The notes beneath the pieces are model-generated. The model had not been told where the DNA came from and searched no databases. It was given only the letters and a program-made list of their open reading frames with translations. Of a stretch of 64,000 nt of DNA, positions 25,523 through 35,808 are shown in pieces (the stretch's first letter is position 1; each line of letters begins with the position of its first letter). Source of the DNA: Desulfobacterales bacterium (GTDB lineage Bacteria > Desulfobacterota > Desulfobacteria > Desulfobacterales > JAAELO01); contig JAAELO010000848.1 of the NCBI GenBank assembly GCA_024226555.1, forward strand, positions 1-64,000. Reading direction: 5' to 3'. Both the position numbers and the translations under genes were made by a program.

Positions 25523-28500
25523 CTTAAGATTTAAAAATTTAAACTCCCTTGCTGATGAGTTTCATTTGGATTTTGAAAATGGTCCTTTGGGGGAAGCGGG
25601 GATTTTTCTAATTAGTGGACCAACCGGTGCTGGAAAAACAACTATTTTAGATGCTATTTGTGTTGCTTTATATGAAAGAACACCAAGGCTTGAGGGTTCA
25701 GGTGTTCGAAACATTATGACCCAACAAAAGGGAGATTGTTTTTCAGAGGTTGAGTTCAATGTTAAGGATAAAATCTACAGATCAAGATGGACACTAAGAA
25801 GGGCTTATGGCAAAGCAACAGGAAATTTCCAGGATTCTGAAAGAGAGTTGTCTGTTTTAGAAGATGGCAACTTTGTTATTCTTGAAAATAAAAAGAAACT
25901 AATAAATAAAAAAACAGCAGATATAACTGGTTTGAATTTCGATAGATTCACAAGATCCATGCTACTTCCCCAGGGAAATTTTGCGGCTTTCCTGGAAGCA
26001 AAAGAAAATGAGCGGGCTGATCTTCTTGAAAAGATGACAGGTACGACAATTTATTCAGAAATTTCTCAGGAAACTTACAAGATCTATAAAGAGGAGCAGC
26101 AAAAATTTAACGGCCTTAAGGCTCAACTTGAAGATATTCTTCCATCAACTGAGGAAGAACTTGTAATTCTAAGAGAGAATAAAAAAAATACTGAGGAAGG
26201 TATTGGAGTTGTCACCAAAGAGATCTCCTCACTTCAGGACAAAGCTGACTGGCTTAAAACAATCGAAATATTAAAAATTGATATTGAGCGAACAATAAAA
26301 AGCCTTAATATTGTTGAAGAGAAAGCAAAAGAGAAAAACAATGATTTTTATAAATTAGAAAAAGCTCAGAAAGCTCAGGTATTTAAAAGTGATTATGATA
26401 AAATAGCACAGATGAAAAAGCTAATCACAAAAAAAGAGGAACACAGTGAGGATTTAAAACGTAAAAAGCCAGGTCTTTCCGAAGAGTCAAAACGATTAAA
26501 AAATGAGTTTGAATCCGAAACAACATCCTACAAATCCTTTAAAAAATTAAAAGAAGAGAAGATCGCTGCAATTGAAAAAGCGATAGTAAAAGACAGTGAA
26601 ATAAAGAGTACTAAAGAATCTATCTCAAATATTGCAAAAAATGAGGAGAGAAAAAAGCTATTATTAAAAGAGCTAACAAAAGATCTGGAAATAAATAAAA
26701 ATAATTTTCAAAGAGTAGGTAACGAAATAAAAGAAAGCAGTGATGTTTTGGAAGAGATTCAATCTTTTGCAAATATTGAAACCACACTATTCTTTCTTAA
26801 AGAGAAGGTGAAAGTATTAGATGCTAAATCAATATCCCTTTCAAAAGCAAAGGAAGATAATCAGAAGATCGTAACTACTCTTGCAAGATCCAAAGGTGAT
26901 ATTGAATCTAAAGAGAAAGATTTAATAGAGATAAGCAGTTCAATTGAGAGTTTTGAAAATGAGTTAAAAGAGATTAGTAAAAATATAGAATCACATTCAA
27001 AGAGCGATTCAGATCCTGAAAAAGATCTTGAAAAACATATGAAATCCATATCTTTCTTTGAAAGTTTAATCAAAACTGAGACTGAAATTGAAGAACTCAT
27101 AAAAGAGAAATTCAATATAACTGAAACTCTCACCAAAAATACCAGTTTTTTAAAGGATTATGAATCTAAGAGAGAGAAAATAAAAAATGATATTACTAAC
27201 ACTGAAAACACAATAAAGGAGTTTGAGGACAAACTTAAACAAGAACTTTTGATCTCAAAATATGAGGATGACAGAGCAAAACTTATCGAAAATGATCCCT
27301 GCCCCCTTTGCGGTTCCAAAGATCACCCTTTTAAAAGTATCACAACTAATGAGAATCAAACTGAGACAATATTAATTGATTATAAAGAAAAGCTTTCATC
27401 TCAATATAAGAATAAAGATTCTGAGAGTGAGAAGATCATAAAGTTAATGACTCAAAATGAACATTTAAATCGCAATTTATCAGTGTGTGATAACAATAGT
27501 ATAAAACAAAATGATATAAAATCTGAGTTGATAAAAACAAACGCTGAGCCTTTTTCACAAGATATATCAGAGTTGAAACAATCTCTTGATTTAAAAATTG
27601 ATGCGAAAAACGAACTTGAAAGAGAGATTAAAGAGTTAAAGTTACTTAACGAAAAATCATCTGTAATTAAGGATAAGATCTCAAAAGAGGAAAAAATTAA
27701 AGGTGAAAAGAGGTTAGCTCTTCAGAAAAGCCGCGATAATATCGTTTTACTGGAAACCGAAAAAAAAATATTGATCAAAAGCATCAAAGAGTACAATGAT
27801 AATATTGATCAGATTTCAACTGAGATTTCAGAAATAGCAGATAAATTTAAAGCTACCTATGAAAAAGGTGATGAAAATAAACTCATAGACTATCTTCAGC
27901 TTAAAGATAAGGAGTATAAAAGTCTTAAGGAAAATCTATCAAAACTTGAGAATAGTTCTTCTGTTTTAAAGGATAAAATTTCAATACAAAAAAATGATCA
28001 AAATAATATTGAAAGGGATTTAAAAGAGATTGATGAGAATTTAAAATCCTTTGATGAAAAGCTTGAGTCACTAAAAACAAAAAGAAATGAGATTTTAAAA
28101 GAGAAAAACATTATTCTTCTTAAAAAGGATCTGCAAAGAAAAAACCAGCTTTACAAAGATAATATATTAATGCTTGAGAAAAGAGAGAACTCTGTAAAAA
28201 CTGAACTTAAAGTAGTTACAGAAAAGCAGAAAGCAATTGATGATGAACTTGTTCAGATCAATAGTGATCTTAAAGCCCTGACATCAGAATTTCTGGAAAA
28301 CATAAAACTATCTGGTTTTGAAAGTGAAGCAGACCTTGCTAAAGATTTAATGGATGAAAACGATAAGAGAGAACTTGAAAAATTAAGAAAAGAGATCGAC
28401 GATGGATTGCTTAGAGAAAAAACAAGAATTGATGACCTTACAAAGAAACTTAATCTTAAAATTGAAGAGAAAAAAACTGATGCTGACATAGCTGATATTG

Positions 28501-29150
28501 AAGGAGAACTTAATACTGCCAGTTTAAAGCAGGATAATCTTAAAAAAGAACTATGGGAAATCAACAATAAATTAAAGATTGATACTGAGTTAAGGCAGAA
28601 AAAGCAGAAACAGATAGATAAAATAGAACTTCAGAGAAAAGAGTTTTCAAAATGGAGTCAGTTAAATGAATTGATAGGTTCCTTTGATGGAAAGAAATTC
28701 AGAAGATATGCCCAGGGACTGACACTTGAGTATTTGATAAACCTGGCAAATAAGCATCTGGTAAAGCTTAACAACAGATATTTCATGAAAAGAAAAGAGG
28801 GTGAGGATCTTGGAATTGATATTGTTGATGATTTTAAAGCTCAACTATCAAGACCTGTAAAAACACTTTCAGGTGGTGAATCTTTTCTTGTAAGTCTTTC
28901 TCTTGCTCTTGGTCTTTCATCCTTGGTAAGTCGTAACGTCAGGATCGATTCAATATTTCTTGATGAAGGTTTTGGTTCACTTGATAAAGACTCTATGGAA
29001 GTTGCTCTGGATGCGCTTGATAATTTAAATGCAACGGGTAAAACCATCGGTATAATTTCCCATATTGATTCTCTTAAAGAGAGGATTTCTGTTCAGTTAA
29101 GGGTAGATAGGAAATCCCATGGTGAGAGTACTCTTAGTTATGCTCTATAA
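25509..29150 (+). CDS. sbcC: SbcC/Rad50-type SMC-like ATPase
   Basis: A 1213-aa Rad50-like protein: Walker A GPTGAGKTTILDAIC (~36-50), long coiled coils rich in Lys/Glu, the zinc hook CPLC (~598-601), then ABC signature LSGGESFLVSLSLALGLSS and Walker B SIFLDEGFGSLD near the C-terminus. It partners SbcD; the pair is one operon with the PHP gene downstream. Its stop codon TAA overlaps the original ribosome-binding site of that gene. A segment of this gene (28231-28360) recurs in a decayed copy at 37431-37560. Confidence 0.96.
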   Translation: MKILSLRFKNLNSLADEFHLDFENGPLGEAGIFLISGPTGAGKTTILDAICVALYERTPRLEGSGVRNIMTQQKGDCFSEVEFNVKDKIYRSRWTLRRAYGKATGNFQDSERELSVLEDGNFVILENKKKLINKKTADITGLNFDRFTRSMLLPQGNFAAFLEAKENERADLLEKMTGTTIYSEISQETYKIYKEEQQKFNGLKAQLEDILPSTEEELVILRENKKNTEEGIGVVTKEISSLQDKADWLKTIEILKIDIERTIKSLNIVEEKAKEKNNDFYKLEKAQKAQVFKSDYDKIAQMKKLITKKEEHSEDLKRKKPGLSEESKRLKNEFESETTSYKSFKKLKEEKIAAIEKAIVKDSEIKSTKESISNIAKNEERKKLLLKELTKDLEINKNNFQRVGNEIKESSDVLEEIQSFANIETTLFFLKEKVKVLDAKSISLSKAKEDNQKIVTTLARSKGDIESKEKDLIEISSSIESFENELKEISKNIESHSKSDSDPEKDLEKHMKSISFFESLIKTETEIEELIKEKFNITETLTKNTSFLKDYESKREKIKNDITNTENTIKEFEDKLKQELLISKYEDDRAKLIENDPCPLCGSKDHPFKSITTNENQTETILIDYKEKLSSQYKNKDSESEKIIKLMTQNEHLNRNLSVCDNNSIKQNDIKSELIKTNAEPFSQDISELKQSLDLKIDAKNELEREIKELKLLNEKSSVIKDKISKEEKIKGEKRLALQKSRDNIVLLETEKKILIKSIKEYNDNIDQISTEISEIADKFKATYEKGDENKLIDYLQLKDKEYKSLKENLSKLENSSSVLKDKISIQKNDQNNIERDLKEIDENLKSFDEKLESLKTKRNEILKEKNIILLKKDLQRKNQLYKDNILMLEKRENSVKTELKVVTEKQKAIDDELVQINSDLKALTSEFLENIKLSGFESEADLAKDLMDENDKRELEKLRKEIDDGLLREKTRIDDLTKKLNLKIEEKKTDADIADIEGELNTASLKQDNLKKELWEINNKLKIDTELRQKKQKQIDKIELQRKEFSKWSQLNELIGSFDGKKFRRYAQGLTLEYLINLANKHLVKLNNRYFMKRKEGEDLGIDIVDDFKAQLSRPVKTLSGGESFLVSLSLALGLSSLVSRNVRIDSIFLDEGFGSLDKDSMEVALDALDNLNATGKTIGIISHIDSLKERISVQLRVDRKSHGESTLSYAL

Positions 29151-29164
29151 GGAAATTTAAATGA
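29149..29164 (+). promoter_or_regulatory. Orphaned ribosome-binding site and duplicated start codon of the PHP gene
   Basis: AAGGAA (29149-29154) followed by seven bases and ATGA (29161-29164) is a perfect translation start, but a miniature element now separates it from the PHP reading frame. ATGA is the left copy of the target duplication; the right copy is the present start codon at 29294. Initiation at 29161 would read into the element and be out of frame (133-base offset), stopping soon after. Confidence 0.85.
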
Positions 29165-29293
29165 GGGAATCTCTAATAACTCCTCTTTTCGCGAAATACT
29201 TTGTTATTTCCAAAAAAAACTGTAATAAAATCGGCTCGTTATTTTTGGAAATGCCTTGCATTTCATCCAAAATTTTAATTATTAGAGGTTCCC
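29165..29293 (+). mobile_element. Miniature element inserted exactly at a start codon, 129 bp
   Basis: Begins GGGAATCTCTAATAACTCC and ends ATTATTAGAGGTTCCC, with ATGA on each side (29161-29164, 29294-29297). Its terminal AGAGGT places GAGG five bases before the ATG at 29294, a substitute Shine-Dalgarno. Nearly identical in core to the copy at 16165. Confidence 0.95.
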
Positions 29294-30088
29294 ATGATAG
29301 ATTACCATCTGCACACTCCGTTTTGTAATCATGCTACCGGAAGCATGAGGGATTATATTGAATCCGCAATTAAAAAGGGTTTAGCTGAAATATGTTTTCT
29401 GGATCATCTGATCCTTGCAAAAGATCTCAAAGTACCTTCTATGATACCTTGTGAGGTCCCCCTTTATTTTCTTTCAATATCTGAATTAAAGAACTGTTAT
29501 AAAGATAAAATTAAAATAAGATCCGGACTTGAAGTGGATTTCTTCGAAAATAAAATGGATATAATAGAAGAAATAACAGGTGAATTTGCATTTGATGTTA
29601 TAGCCGGGTCTGTTCACTTTATTGAGATTGATGGAAAACTTATTAATATAGCAAGCAGAAGATCACTTGATGCCCGGAAAAACATCCATCCGGATGTGAT
29701 AAGAAAAAAATATTTTGAAAAATTAAACCTTATGATTGAGTGTGACTATTTTGATACAGTTTGTCATCTTGATTTGATAGACAGGTTTAAACATTCAGAT
29801 GGAAACACATCTGGTTATAGAGATATTTTAAAAAAAATTAAGAAGAAGGATAAGGTTTTAGAGATCAACACAGGTGGTTATTCACATAAAAAAGGGGCTC
29901 CATATCCATCTTTTGATATTATTAAGATGTGTTATGAAGAGGGCGTTAAGGTTACTCTTGGTTCCGATGCACATAAACCGATAGATGTTGGAAGCAAATT
30001 TAAAGAAACTATATCCATAGTCAAATCAATTGGATATAAAAATATTACAGGTTTTAATAAACAGAATAGCTTTGAAATAAAAATATAA
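29294..30088 (+). CDS. PHP-family phosphatase (histidinol-phosphatase type)
   Basis: This 264-aa protein has the PHP metal-site motifs of HisK-type histidinol phosphatases: DYHLHTPFCNHATGS, ICFLDHL, SGLEVDFFE, VIAGSVHFIE, DTVCHLDLIDRFKH and LGSDAHKP. It probably hydrolyses a phosphate monoester; histidinol phosphate is the standard substrate, but no his genes are near and its operon partners are sbcDC. The start is ATG 29294, whose ATGA belongs to the target duplication of the inserted element; translation now depends on GAGG inside the element or on read-through initiation. A truncated copy lies at 37558-37897. Confidence 0.9.
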   Translation: MIDYHLHTPFCNHATGSMRDYIESAIKKGLAEICFLDHLILAKDLKVPSMIPCEVPLYFLSISELKNCYKDKIKIRSGLEVDFFENKMDIIEEITGEFAFDVIAGSVHFIEIDGKLINIASRRSLDARKNIHPDVIRKKYFEKLNLMIECDYFDTVCHLDLIDRFKHSDGNTSGYRDILKKIKKKDKVLEINTGGYSHKKGAPYPSFDIIKMCYEEGVKVTLGSDAHKPIDVGSKFKETISIVKSIGYKNITGFNKQNSFEIKI

Positions 30089-31035
30089 AATTTTAATAAT
30101 ATCTCGAAATATAAAACCATATTCCGATTAAACTCGTAGTAATTTTAAGTTAGTATGTAAACAAGAATTATTTTCGTGTTTAGTTCAGCTAAACCATAAC
30201 AAAACATCCTGCAACTATACGAAAAGAAGATTATATCTAAAGGAACAATGTTGCAATTGTTCAATATTAAAGAGTTTTAAATGCCATATCTTTATTATAA
30301 AACTATTATCCACCTTAACTTTGAAGAAAGGGACAGATTTAATTTGTAGTTATTATCTATTTCGATCTGGTCAAAATCCTGAAAATGAAACATTTTAAGA
30401 ATACGTGATATTTTATTTTATAATCTTTAATATTAAATATTGATTTTTATGGGGATAAATTGTAAATTATTAGAAACCCTAACGAAAGCGCAAGAGACTA
30501 CCGATCTCTCACACCTTCTCATCTATTAACTTAATATGTAGGATATTAAGCCAATGACTGTTTGTTGTATATCAGACCTTTCAGGTCAAAGTCAATTCGA
30601 TAAGAAGATCCGTGGGAACTTCAGTAAGTATTGGATAGTTGTATTTGCATTAACTGAAGATTTACTCTTGCTGTTGTGTTTCAAAACAAATTCAAATCGG
30701 TTGTTATTAGTCCCTGTTCGGAAAACTGTTTTTTAAACAAATTTATGTGTGATTTTTTGTTTTAACAGAAAGAATTTAAAAAAACAAAAACCATGGATTC
30801 CTGACTCATGTTTGGGATAAAAACATTCCAACTTCTCAGGAATGACACGCTGTTTTTGGTTTTATTAAGTCAACGGTACCCTTGTAATTGGAATCGTTAT
30901 TAAAATTAGAATTTTTGTTTTAATTACAAGGCTTGCGAGGGCTTTTCCCGCAGGAATATGTAGTTAATAGTTAATATTTCGAAGGGAAAAACTTGAAGCA
31001 TAACGCAGAAATTAAACAAAAAGGCTATTTTAAAA
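30089..31035. other. 947-base AT-rich region without a convincing gene
   Basis: No open frame here has both a good ribosome-binding site and recognisable content; the 60-codon frame at 30554-30736 is unsupported. ATTATTAGAAACCCT near 30466 and AATTAGAATTTTTGTTTTAATTACAAGG near 30905-30933 resemble arms of the miniature element and are likely decayed copies. GAAAGGGACAGATTTAATTTG (30326-30346) resembles motifs common in other bacterial repeats, without further support. The region probably accumulated remnants beside the AntA/AntB-like gene. Confidence 0.5.
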
Positions 31036-31368
31036 ATGGATATTAAAACTAAGATTCCCGTCTTATCAATGAGTATAAGCAGTGAGACCTCAAGGGTAAA
31101 TGCTTTGGAGCTGTATAATTATTTACAATGTGAAATGACTTTCAAAGAGTGGATAGAAGATCTCGTCTATGGCTATAAGTGTTTTCATGAATACATCGTG
31201 GTAAAAGAACCAGCTGTAGGAGATCGGAATAACCCAATTTTTGTTTATTATATCAGTCTTAAGGTTGCGAAAATTGCCTCATTAAAGGCAGTTTCGAGCC
31301 TGGGTGAGAAGGCATATAACTATTTGAAAAATTTTAAACCTGCTGGTTTTATAAGTATTATTAAATAA
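31036..31368 (+). CDS. Orphan AntA/AntB-type antirepressor-like protein
   Basis: A 110-aa protein whose central part, VNALELYNYLQCEMTFKEWIEDL followed by HEYIVVKEP and ISLKVAKIASLKAVSSLGEKAYNYL, matches the AntA/AntB phage antirepressor domain (family pattern: V-NARDL-x-x-x-L-x-x-x-x-x-F-x-x-W-I). Such proteins normally sit in prophages, but no integrase, capsid or repressor genes are near, so this is probably a prophage remnant or a recruited regulator. Weak ribosome-binding site (AAAAAGG, 31018-31024). The TAA stop is followed at once by GGAATCTAATTACTG, the start of a degenerate miniature element. Confidence 0.7.
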   Translation: MDIKTKIPVLSMSISSETSRVNALELYNYLQCEMTFKEWIEDLVYGYKCFHEYIVVKEPAVGDRNNPIFVYYISLKVAKIASLKAVSSLGEKAYNYLKNFKPAGFISIIK

Positions 31369-31505
31369 GGAATCTAATTACTGTCTTTTTATAACCAACG
31401 AGCTTTGTAATTAGATCGATTTTTTATGATCATGAATTTTGTTTTAATTACAACGTTTTATAAAAACATTTAGTTTTATAAAATCTGCTTTTAAAAATAA
31501 TATCT
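31369..31505 (-). mobile_element. Degenerate miniature element
   Basis: GGAATCTAATTACTGTC at 31369 resembles an A end; ATGAATTTTGTTTTAATTACAACG and TTTATAAAAACATTTAGTTTTATAAAATCTGC (31431-31490) match internal and module sequence of other copies. No intact right terminus, so bounds are approximate. Confidence 0.5.
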
Positions 31506-31564
31506 TGCAGGAAATATTCTAAGATTTAAATTTGTTATTTAATCATAGACATCGACAGGCTTAA

Positions 31565-31692
31565 GGGAATCTCTAATAACTGATCTTTTGCGAAACACAG
31601 ATATAACAAAAATAAAACTGTAGTAAAATCAACTCGTTGTTTTTTGTTAATGCCTTGTTTTTCATCAATAATTCTAATTATTAGAGGTTCCC
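31565..31692 (+). mobile_element. Miniature inverted-repeat element, 128 bp
   Basis: Begins GGGAATCTCTAATAACTGATC and ends ATTATTAGAGGTTCCC; TTAA on both sides (31561-31564, 31693-31696). Almost the same sequence as the copies at 17451 and 36230. Confidence 0.93.
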
Positions 31693-31756
31693 TTAAACTG
31701 ATTTACTAATAAAAATAGAAAAGTACACGGTTTAATAAACACTACCGATATAGCAA

Positions 31757-33436
31757 TTAAATCGTAAATTTGCCAACCATCTCATCCAACGTTTCTGCAA
31801 GTTTTGACAATTCTGTGGAACTAGTATTAACCTTCTGGCTGCTACTGTTCATTTCAAATGCAGCCTGGTTAACCTCTGATATGTTTTGTGTTACCTCCTT
31901 AGCTACAACTGAAGTATTATTTACATTTACATTAACCTCCTGTACACCTGTTGCTGCCTGACTAACATTATTGGAAATCTCTTTTGTGGTAAGTGACTGT
32001 TCTTCAACAGCCGCTGAAACCGTTGTAACAATTTCATTTATATCATTAATAATATTTACTATCGATTTAATAGCATTAATGGATTCCGTTGTGATAATTT
32101 GTATTCCCGATACTTTTTCTTTAATTTCAGTGGTTGCATATGCTGTTTGTTGCGCAAGGGCTTTAATCTCTCCTGCTACAACAGTAAAACCCTTGCCAGC
32201 TTCTCCAGCCCTGGCGGCTTCAATGGTAGCATTTAGTGCCAGAAGGTTGGTCTGTTCGGAGATATCAGAAATGGTTTCTGTAATATCGCTGATCTCTCTC
32301 GATGCCTTTCCAAGAGCATTAACTTTAATGGAAACTTCCTCCGCTCTCTTAACAGCCTGGGCAGTAATTTCATTGCCTTTGGAAGCATTATTTGCGATTT
32401 CGTTGATGGTGGCGCCCATTTCTTCCACGGCAGATGCTACAGATCCGATATTTGTTGAGGTCTGCTCTGTTGCTGCAGCAACGCTATTCATATTGATAGA
32501 CATCTCTTCAGCAGCAGCAGCAACAGTATTTGAGGTATTTGAAGTTTCTTTTGAACTTGTTGAGATGTATTCTGAAATCGTTGAAAGAGCAATTGAAGAA
32601 GTTGTTAAATTTTGTGTGCCTGAAGCGATATCTGTAAACATCTTTCTCAAATTTTTTGACATGATGTTTAGTGATGTTGATAAAATTCCTATCTCATCTT
32701 TTTGATTTATATCTAATATCTGGGTTAAATTTCCTTCAGCCATATTATTTGCAAAGATAACGGCTCTTGCCAGAGATGATGTTAGTATATGACCTATAAA
32801 CATCGCAACAAAAATTGATATTATAAAAATCAAACCCATAGAGATGAAAACAACTTTTGATGTATTCTTACTTTGTTTATTGATTGATTTAAAAGATATA
32901 TTGAGTTCTTTCACATGATCTTTGACAATTTTATCTATGACCGAAGTAAGCCTCTCTGCAAAAGGATCAAATTCTTCCATAATAATATTACCTTTAGTTG
33001 GACCACTTTCCACATAAGCCTTAGCCATCTTTTTGCCCATGTCATAATATGCATTCAACTTTTTCATCATATCTTCCAGAAGGGCAACAAGCTCAGTTCC
33101 TCCATATTTTTTCTCCTCCTGGATTGAATGGTTGATCCGTCTAATTGCATCCTTGTAATATTTTTCTGCTTCTGCATAACCATCGTCGTAGCCTTCTGCA
33201 GCCCTGGTCGCTGAAATATCTGTTAACCACTGTTGTATCTGTTCTATATCCCTTTTAACCTCAAGAAAGTTAAGTGTTTGTGGTAAAACTTCTTTTTCTG
33301 CAGTTTGTACCATTTCAATGGATTCATTATTGGATTCATATATAAATAAAGCTGAAAAAGTAAATAAAAGAAAGACTATCCCAAACCCGCCAATTAATTT
33401 TATCCTGATTGATAAATCATAGAATTTACTTAGCAT
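31757..33436 (-). CDS. Methyl-accepting chemotaxis protein
   Basis: A 559-aa chemoreceptor: TM1 (~13-33), a four-helix-bundle type periplasmic domain (~35-190), TM2 (~197-220, [21 protein letters not shown]), a HAMP segment and a cytoplasmic signalling domain with the hairpin tip [37 protein letters not shown] moved the start from the longest frame (33520) to ATG 33436, where AAGGAG lies six bases upstream; the extra 28 residues would precede TM1 without purpose. Its [15 protein letters not shown]-terminus is typical of this class. No che genes are close. Confidence 0.93.
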   Translation of the reverse strand: MLSKFYDLSIRIKLIGGFGIVFLLFTFSALFIYESNNESIEMVQTAEKEVLPQTLNFLEVKRDIEQIQQWLTDISATRAAEGYDDGYAEAEKYYKDAIRRINHSIQEEKKYGGTELVALLEDMMKKLNAYYDMGKKMAKAYVESGPTKGNIIMEEFDPFAERLTSVIDKIVKDHVKELNISFKSINKQSKNTSKVVFISMGLIFIISIFVAMFIGHILTSSLARAVIFANNMAEGNLTQILDINQKDEIGILSTSLNIMSKNLRKMFTDIASGTQNLTTSSIALSTISEYISTSSKETSNTSNTVAAAAEEMSINMNSVAAATEQTSTNIGSVASAVEEMGATINEIANNASKGNEITAQAVKRAEEVSIKVNALGKASREISDITETISDISEQTNLLALNATIEAARAGEAGKGFTVVAGEIKALAQQTAYATTEIKEKVSGIQIITTESINAIKSIVNIINDINEIVTTVSAAVEEQSLTTKEISNNVSQAATGVQEVNVNVNNTSVVAKEVTQNISEVNQAAFEMNSSSQKVNTSSTELSKLAETLDEMVGKFTI

Positions 33437-33586
33437 TTGCAACTCCTTAATTGTGATATGAACATTTGTCTTATTTTTGAATGAGGTCCCTGAAATACAA
33501 ACATTGTATATTACTTCCATCTACTATCTAATTAAACTTGAAAGGTCACAGGACTATATTCTATGCTGATGACTTGATCTCCTTCA

Positions 33587-33647
33587 GGGAATCTCTAATA
33601 ACCGCCTTTTAATAGAATTACTGCGTTTTTGAAAAAAAACAACTGTA
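33587..33647 (+). mobile_element. Miniature element interrupted by another copy (outer, left part)
   Basis: GGGAATCTCTAATAACCGCC and the following ACTGCGTTTTTG are the A half of a copy that stops at AACTGTA where a second element starts. TACTGTAATCGG after the inner element (33777-33788) looks like the resumed outer sequence, after which similarity is lost. Left flank TTCA. Confidence 0.8.
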
Positions 33648-33776
33648 GGGAATCTCTAATAACTGCCCTTTGACTGAACTACTACATTCTTCGATAAAAT
33701 AAAACTGTGTAAAATCGCCTCGTTATTTTTTCTCAGACTTGTATTTAAATCAAAATTCTAATTATTAGAGGTACCC
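33648..33776 (+). mobile_element. Miniature element nested in another copy, 129 bp
   Basis: Begins GGGAATCTCTAATAACTGCC and ends ATTATTAGAGGTACCC. TGTA precedes it (33644-33647) and recurs three bases after its end (33780-33783), suggesting a duplication blurred by three extra bases. Belongs to the TTTGACTGAACTACT subgroup. Confidence 0.85.
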
Positions 33777-33843
33777 TACTGTAATCGGTATTGGACATTC
33801 AATTGGTATCACCTGTAACACTTGCTGCTGAAAAGAGGATTAA

Positions 33844-35808
33844 TTAGAAATCTTCAAAATCATCGTCATGCATGGGTATAACCTGTTCAGGTGAAATCTC
33901 TTTAGCTTTAACTAATTCTTTTTTAGTAGCAAATATTTTCTGTTGAACATTTTTATCATCAGGTTGATCATACAATTTAATAGCCTGTTGTTGTCTATCC
34001 TCAATACTTCCTATCATGCCTTTTAAATCTTCAACGGATACTTTAATTTCAGCAGCCTGAGCGCTCAGTTCTTCTGAACCTGAAGCCGATTCTTCTGCAC
34101 TGGCAGCATTACGCTGGACGATACTATCCATCTGTGCAATTGCTTTATTAATTTGAGAAATTCCTTCAGCCTGTTCTGAGGAGGCGGCAGTGATTTCTCC
34201 AACTATACCTCCAACTTTGCCAGTATTTTCTGCCATCTTTTCAAAAGCTTCATTTGTTTCAGTTACAAGTATAGACCCATCATTTATTTTTTTTACTGTT
34301 CCTTCAATGAGGCTGGCAGTATTTTTGGCAGCATCAGCAGCTCGCAACGCAAGGTTTCTTACTTCATCAGCCACTACTGCAAAACCAGCCCCGGCCTCAC
34401 CCGCTCTTGCAGCTTCTACTGCGGCGTTTAAAGCAAGTAGATTAGTTTGAAATGCAATCTCATCAATAGTTTTAATAATTTTAGATGTTTCCTCGCTTGC
34501 TTTACTAATCTCCTCCATGGAACCTGTGAGATTTCCCATTGAATCATTGGCATCTGAAACAATCTGTTTGGCATTTTTCATCAGACTGTTAGCTTCACTG
34601 GCATTTGCTGCATTATTTTTAGTCATAGCTGCCATCTCCTCAATTGAAGATGAAGTTTCTTCTATGGCTGCTGCCTGGCTAGAAGCGTCTTCGGCAAGAG
34701 ATTGTGCTCCTGATGAAACCACTTCTGAAGCATTTACGACAATGTCAGAACCTTCTGATAAATTTGAAATAACTCTTTTAAGGGGTTTTGTGATGGAAAC
34801 GATATTACTCCAGGCAATTATAATACCAAAAATTAAACCGATTACAGCAACAATTATAACAATGTTTACCAATGAATTACTTTCAGATTTCAAAGTATTA
34901 ACATCATTCAACATGAGCTTTTCCTGCCCAATAATCATTCCATTAATGATTATAATAGCGCGGGCACCTCGTGGTGCAGCTTCATTACCTAAAAGCCAAA
35001 TCCCCTGATTCCATTTATCAGATCCTCTTATCCTAAACATTTCATCAGGTAGTTGTTCAAACTCCTGTCTGACAGATTCATATATTTTGAAGAATTTTAC
35101 CTGTTCAGAAGAAAATATATTACGACTATTTTTTATAGTACTAAATCGGGAACTATTTGTTTCCCAGCGATTATTAAAGTCTTTAATAAATTTAACATCA
35201 CCGGATAGAAGATAAGCTCGAATTGATGCCAGTCCTGTTGCAAATGAACCCCGTGAATCAGCCAATGCTTTTAGTAGTGATTTACGGGATCTGTTCGCAG
35301 CAAGGGTATCTTCTGCGTCAATCATGCCAGTTAATGCTTCCAGCATTTTCCTTGCTCTGGGGGCTGCTTGAGTTAAAAGCATTACTAAAGCTGGTTGATT
35401 CTCAGGAGTTCTGCATATATCTTCCACTGATTTCTGAGATTTTCTGAACCCCTCTAATACGGTTTGTAGTTCGTTCAGGAGCTGAATGTTATTTGGGTCA
35501 GTCCAGTTTTTCGATAGTGTTTTCATTGTTCCCATATTTACATCAAGGGATTTCCAGGCATTTGCTCGTTTCTTTCTGAATTTATCTTTCCCAAGAATCA
35601 TATAGCCCCGAAGTGAAGCCAGGGAGTCATTAATTCCATTGAGTAAATTCTTTCCTGCTATGACTGTTGGTTGACGAAGTTCAAGAACTCTCTTTTGAAC
35701 ATTATTTACCTCATTGATTTTAAAAAAAACAATTATTGCAACACAAACAATTAAGACTATCATAGTTGCGAATCCGGCTATTAATTTTCGACTTAATGTC
35801 CATTTCAT
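33844..35808 (-). CDS. Methyl-accepting chemotaxis protein
   Basis: A 654-aa chemoreceptor with TM1 (~10-30), a long helical sensor region (~35-310) built from two similar halves (each with a '[19 protein letters not shown]' motif), TM2 (~315-337), HAMP, and a signalling domain with tip [35 protein letters not shown]. The C-terminal tail ends [14 protein letters not shown], an acidic end that may tether adaptation enzymes; this is inference. Unlike the receptor at 31757 it is of the 'IDEIAFQTN' type. Monocistronic, with nested elements downstream. Confidence 0.95.
   Translation of the reverse strand: MKWTLSRKLIAGFATMIVLIVCVAIIVFFKINEVNNVQKRVLELRQPTVIAGKNLLNGINDSLASLRGYMILGKDKFRKKRANAWKSLDVNMGTMKTLSKNWTDPNNIQLLNELQTVLEGFRKSQKSVEDICRTPENQPALVMLLTQAAPRARKMLEALTGMIDAEDTLAANRSRKSLLKALADSRGSFATGLASIRAYLLSGDVKFIKDFNNRWETNSSRFSTIKNSRNIFSSEQVKFFKIYESVRQEFEQLPDEMFRIRGSDKWNQGIWLLGNEAAPRGARAIIIINGMIIGQEKLMLNDVNTLKSESNSLVNIVIIVAVIGLIFGIIIAWSNIVSITKPLKRVISNLSEGSDIVVNASEVVSSGAQSLAEDASSQAAAIEETSSSIEEMAAMTKNNAANASEANSLMKNAKQIVSDANDSMGNLTGSMEEISKASEETSKIIKTIDEIAFQTNLLALNAAVEAARAGEAGAGFAVVADEVRNLALRAADAAKNTASLIEGTVKKINDGSILVTETNEAFEKMAENTGKVGGIVGEITAASSEQAEGISQINKAIAQMDSIVQRNAASAEESASGSEELSAQAAEIKVSVEDLKGMIGSIEDRQQQAIKLYDQPDDKNVQQKIFATKKELVKAKEISPEQVIPMHDDDFEDF

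Noticed and set aside
29161-29330. Leader peptide encoded from the old start codon through the element
   Set aside because: The frame is open across the element, but it is the accidental result of the insertion and ends a few codons into the PHP gene; no conservation can be judged from one copy. Kept only as a note on initiation competition.
30554-30736. 60-codon open frame as a gene
   Set aside because: No ribosome-binding site, no recognisable content, and it lies in a region of decayed repeats.
31036-31368. Intact prophage around the AntA/AntB-like gene
   Set aside because: No integrase, structural, lysis or repressor genes and no attachment-site repeats are visible.
31970-32705. Long plus-strand open frame antisense to the chemoreceptor
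   Set aside because: It is the complement of the well-supported signalling domain; low-complexity Ala/Ser/Val content is typical of a shadow frame. The same holds for plus-strand frames at 34190-35008 and 3309-4739.
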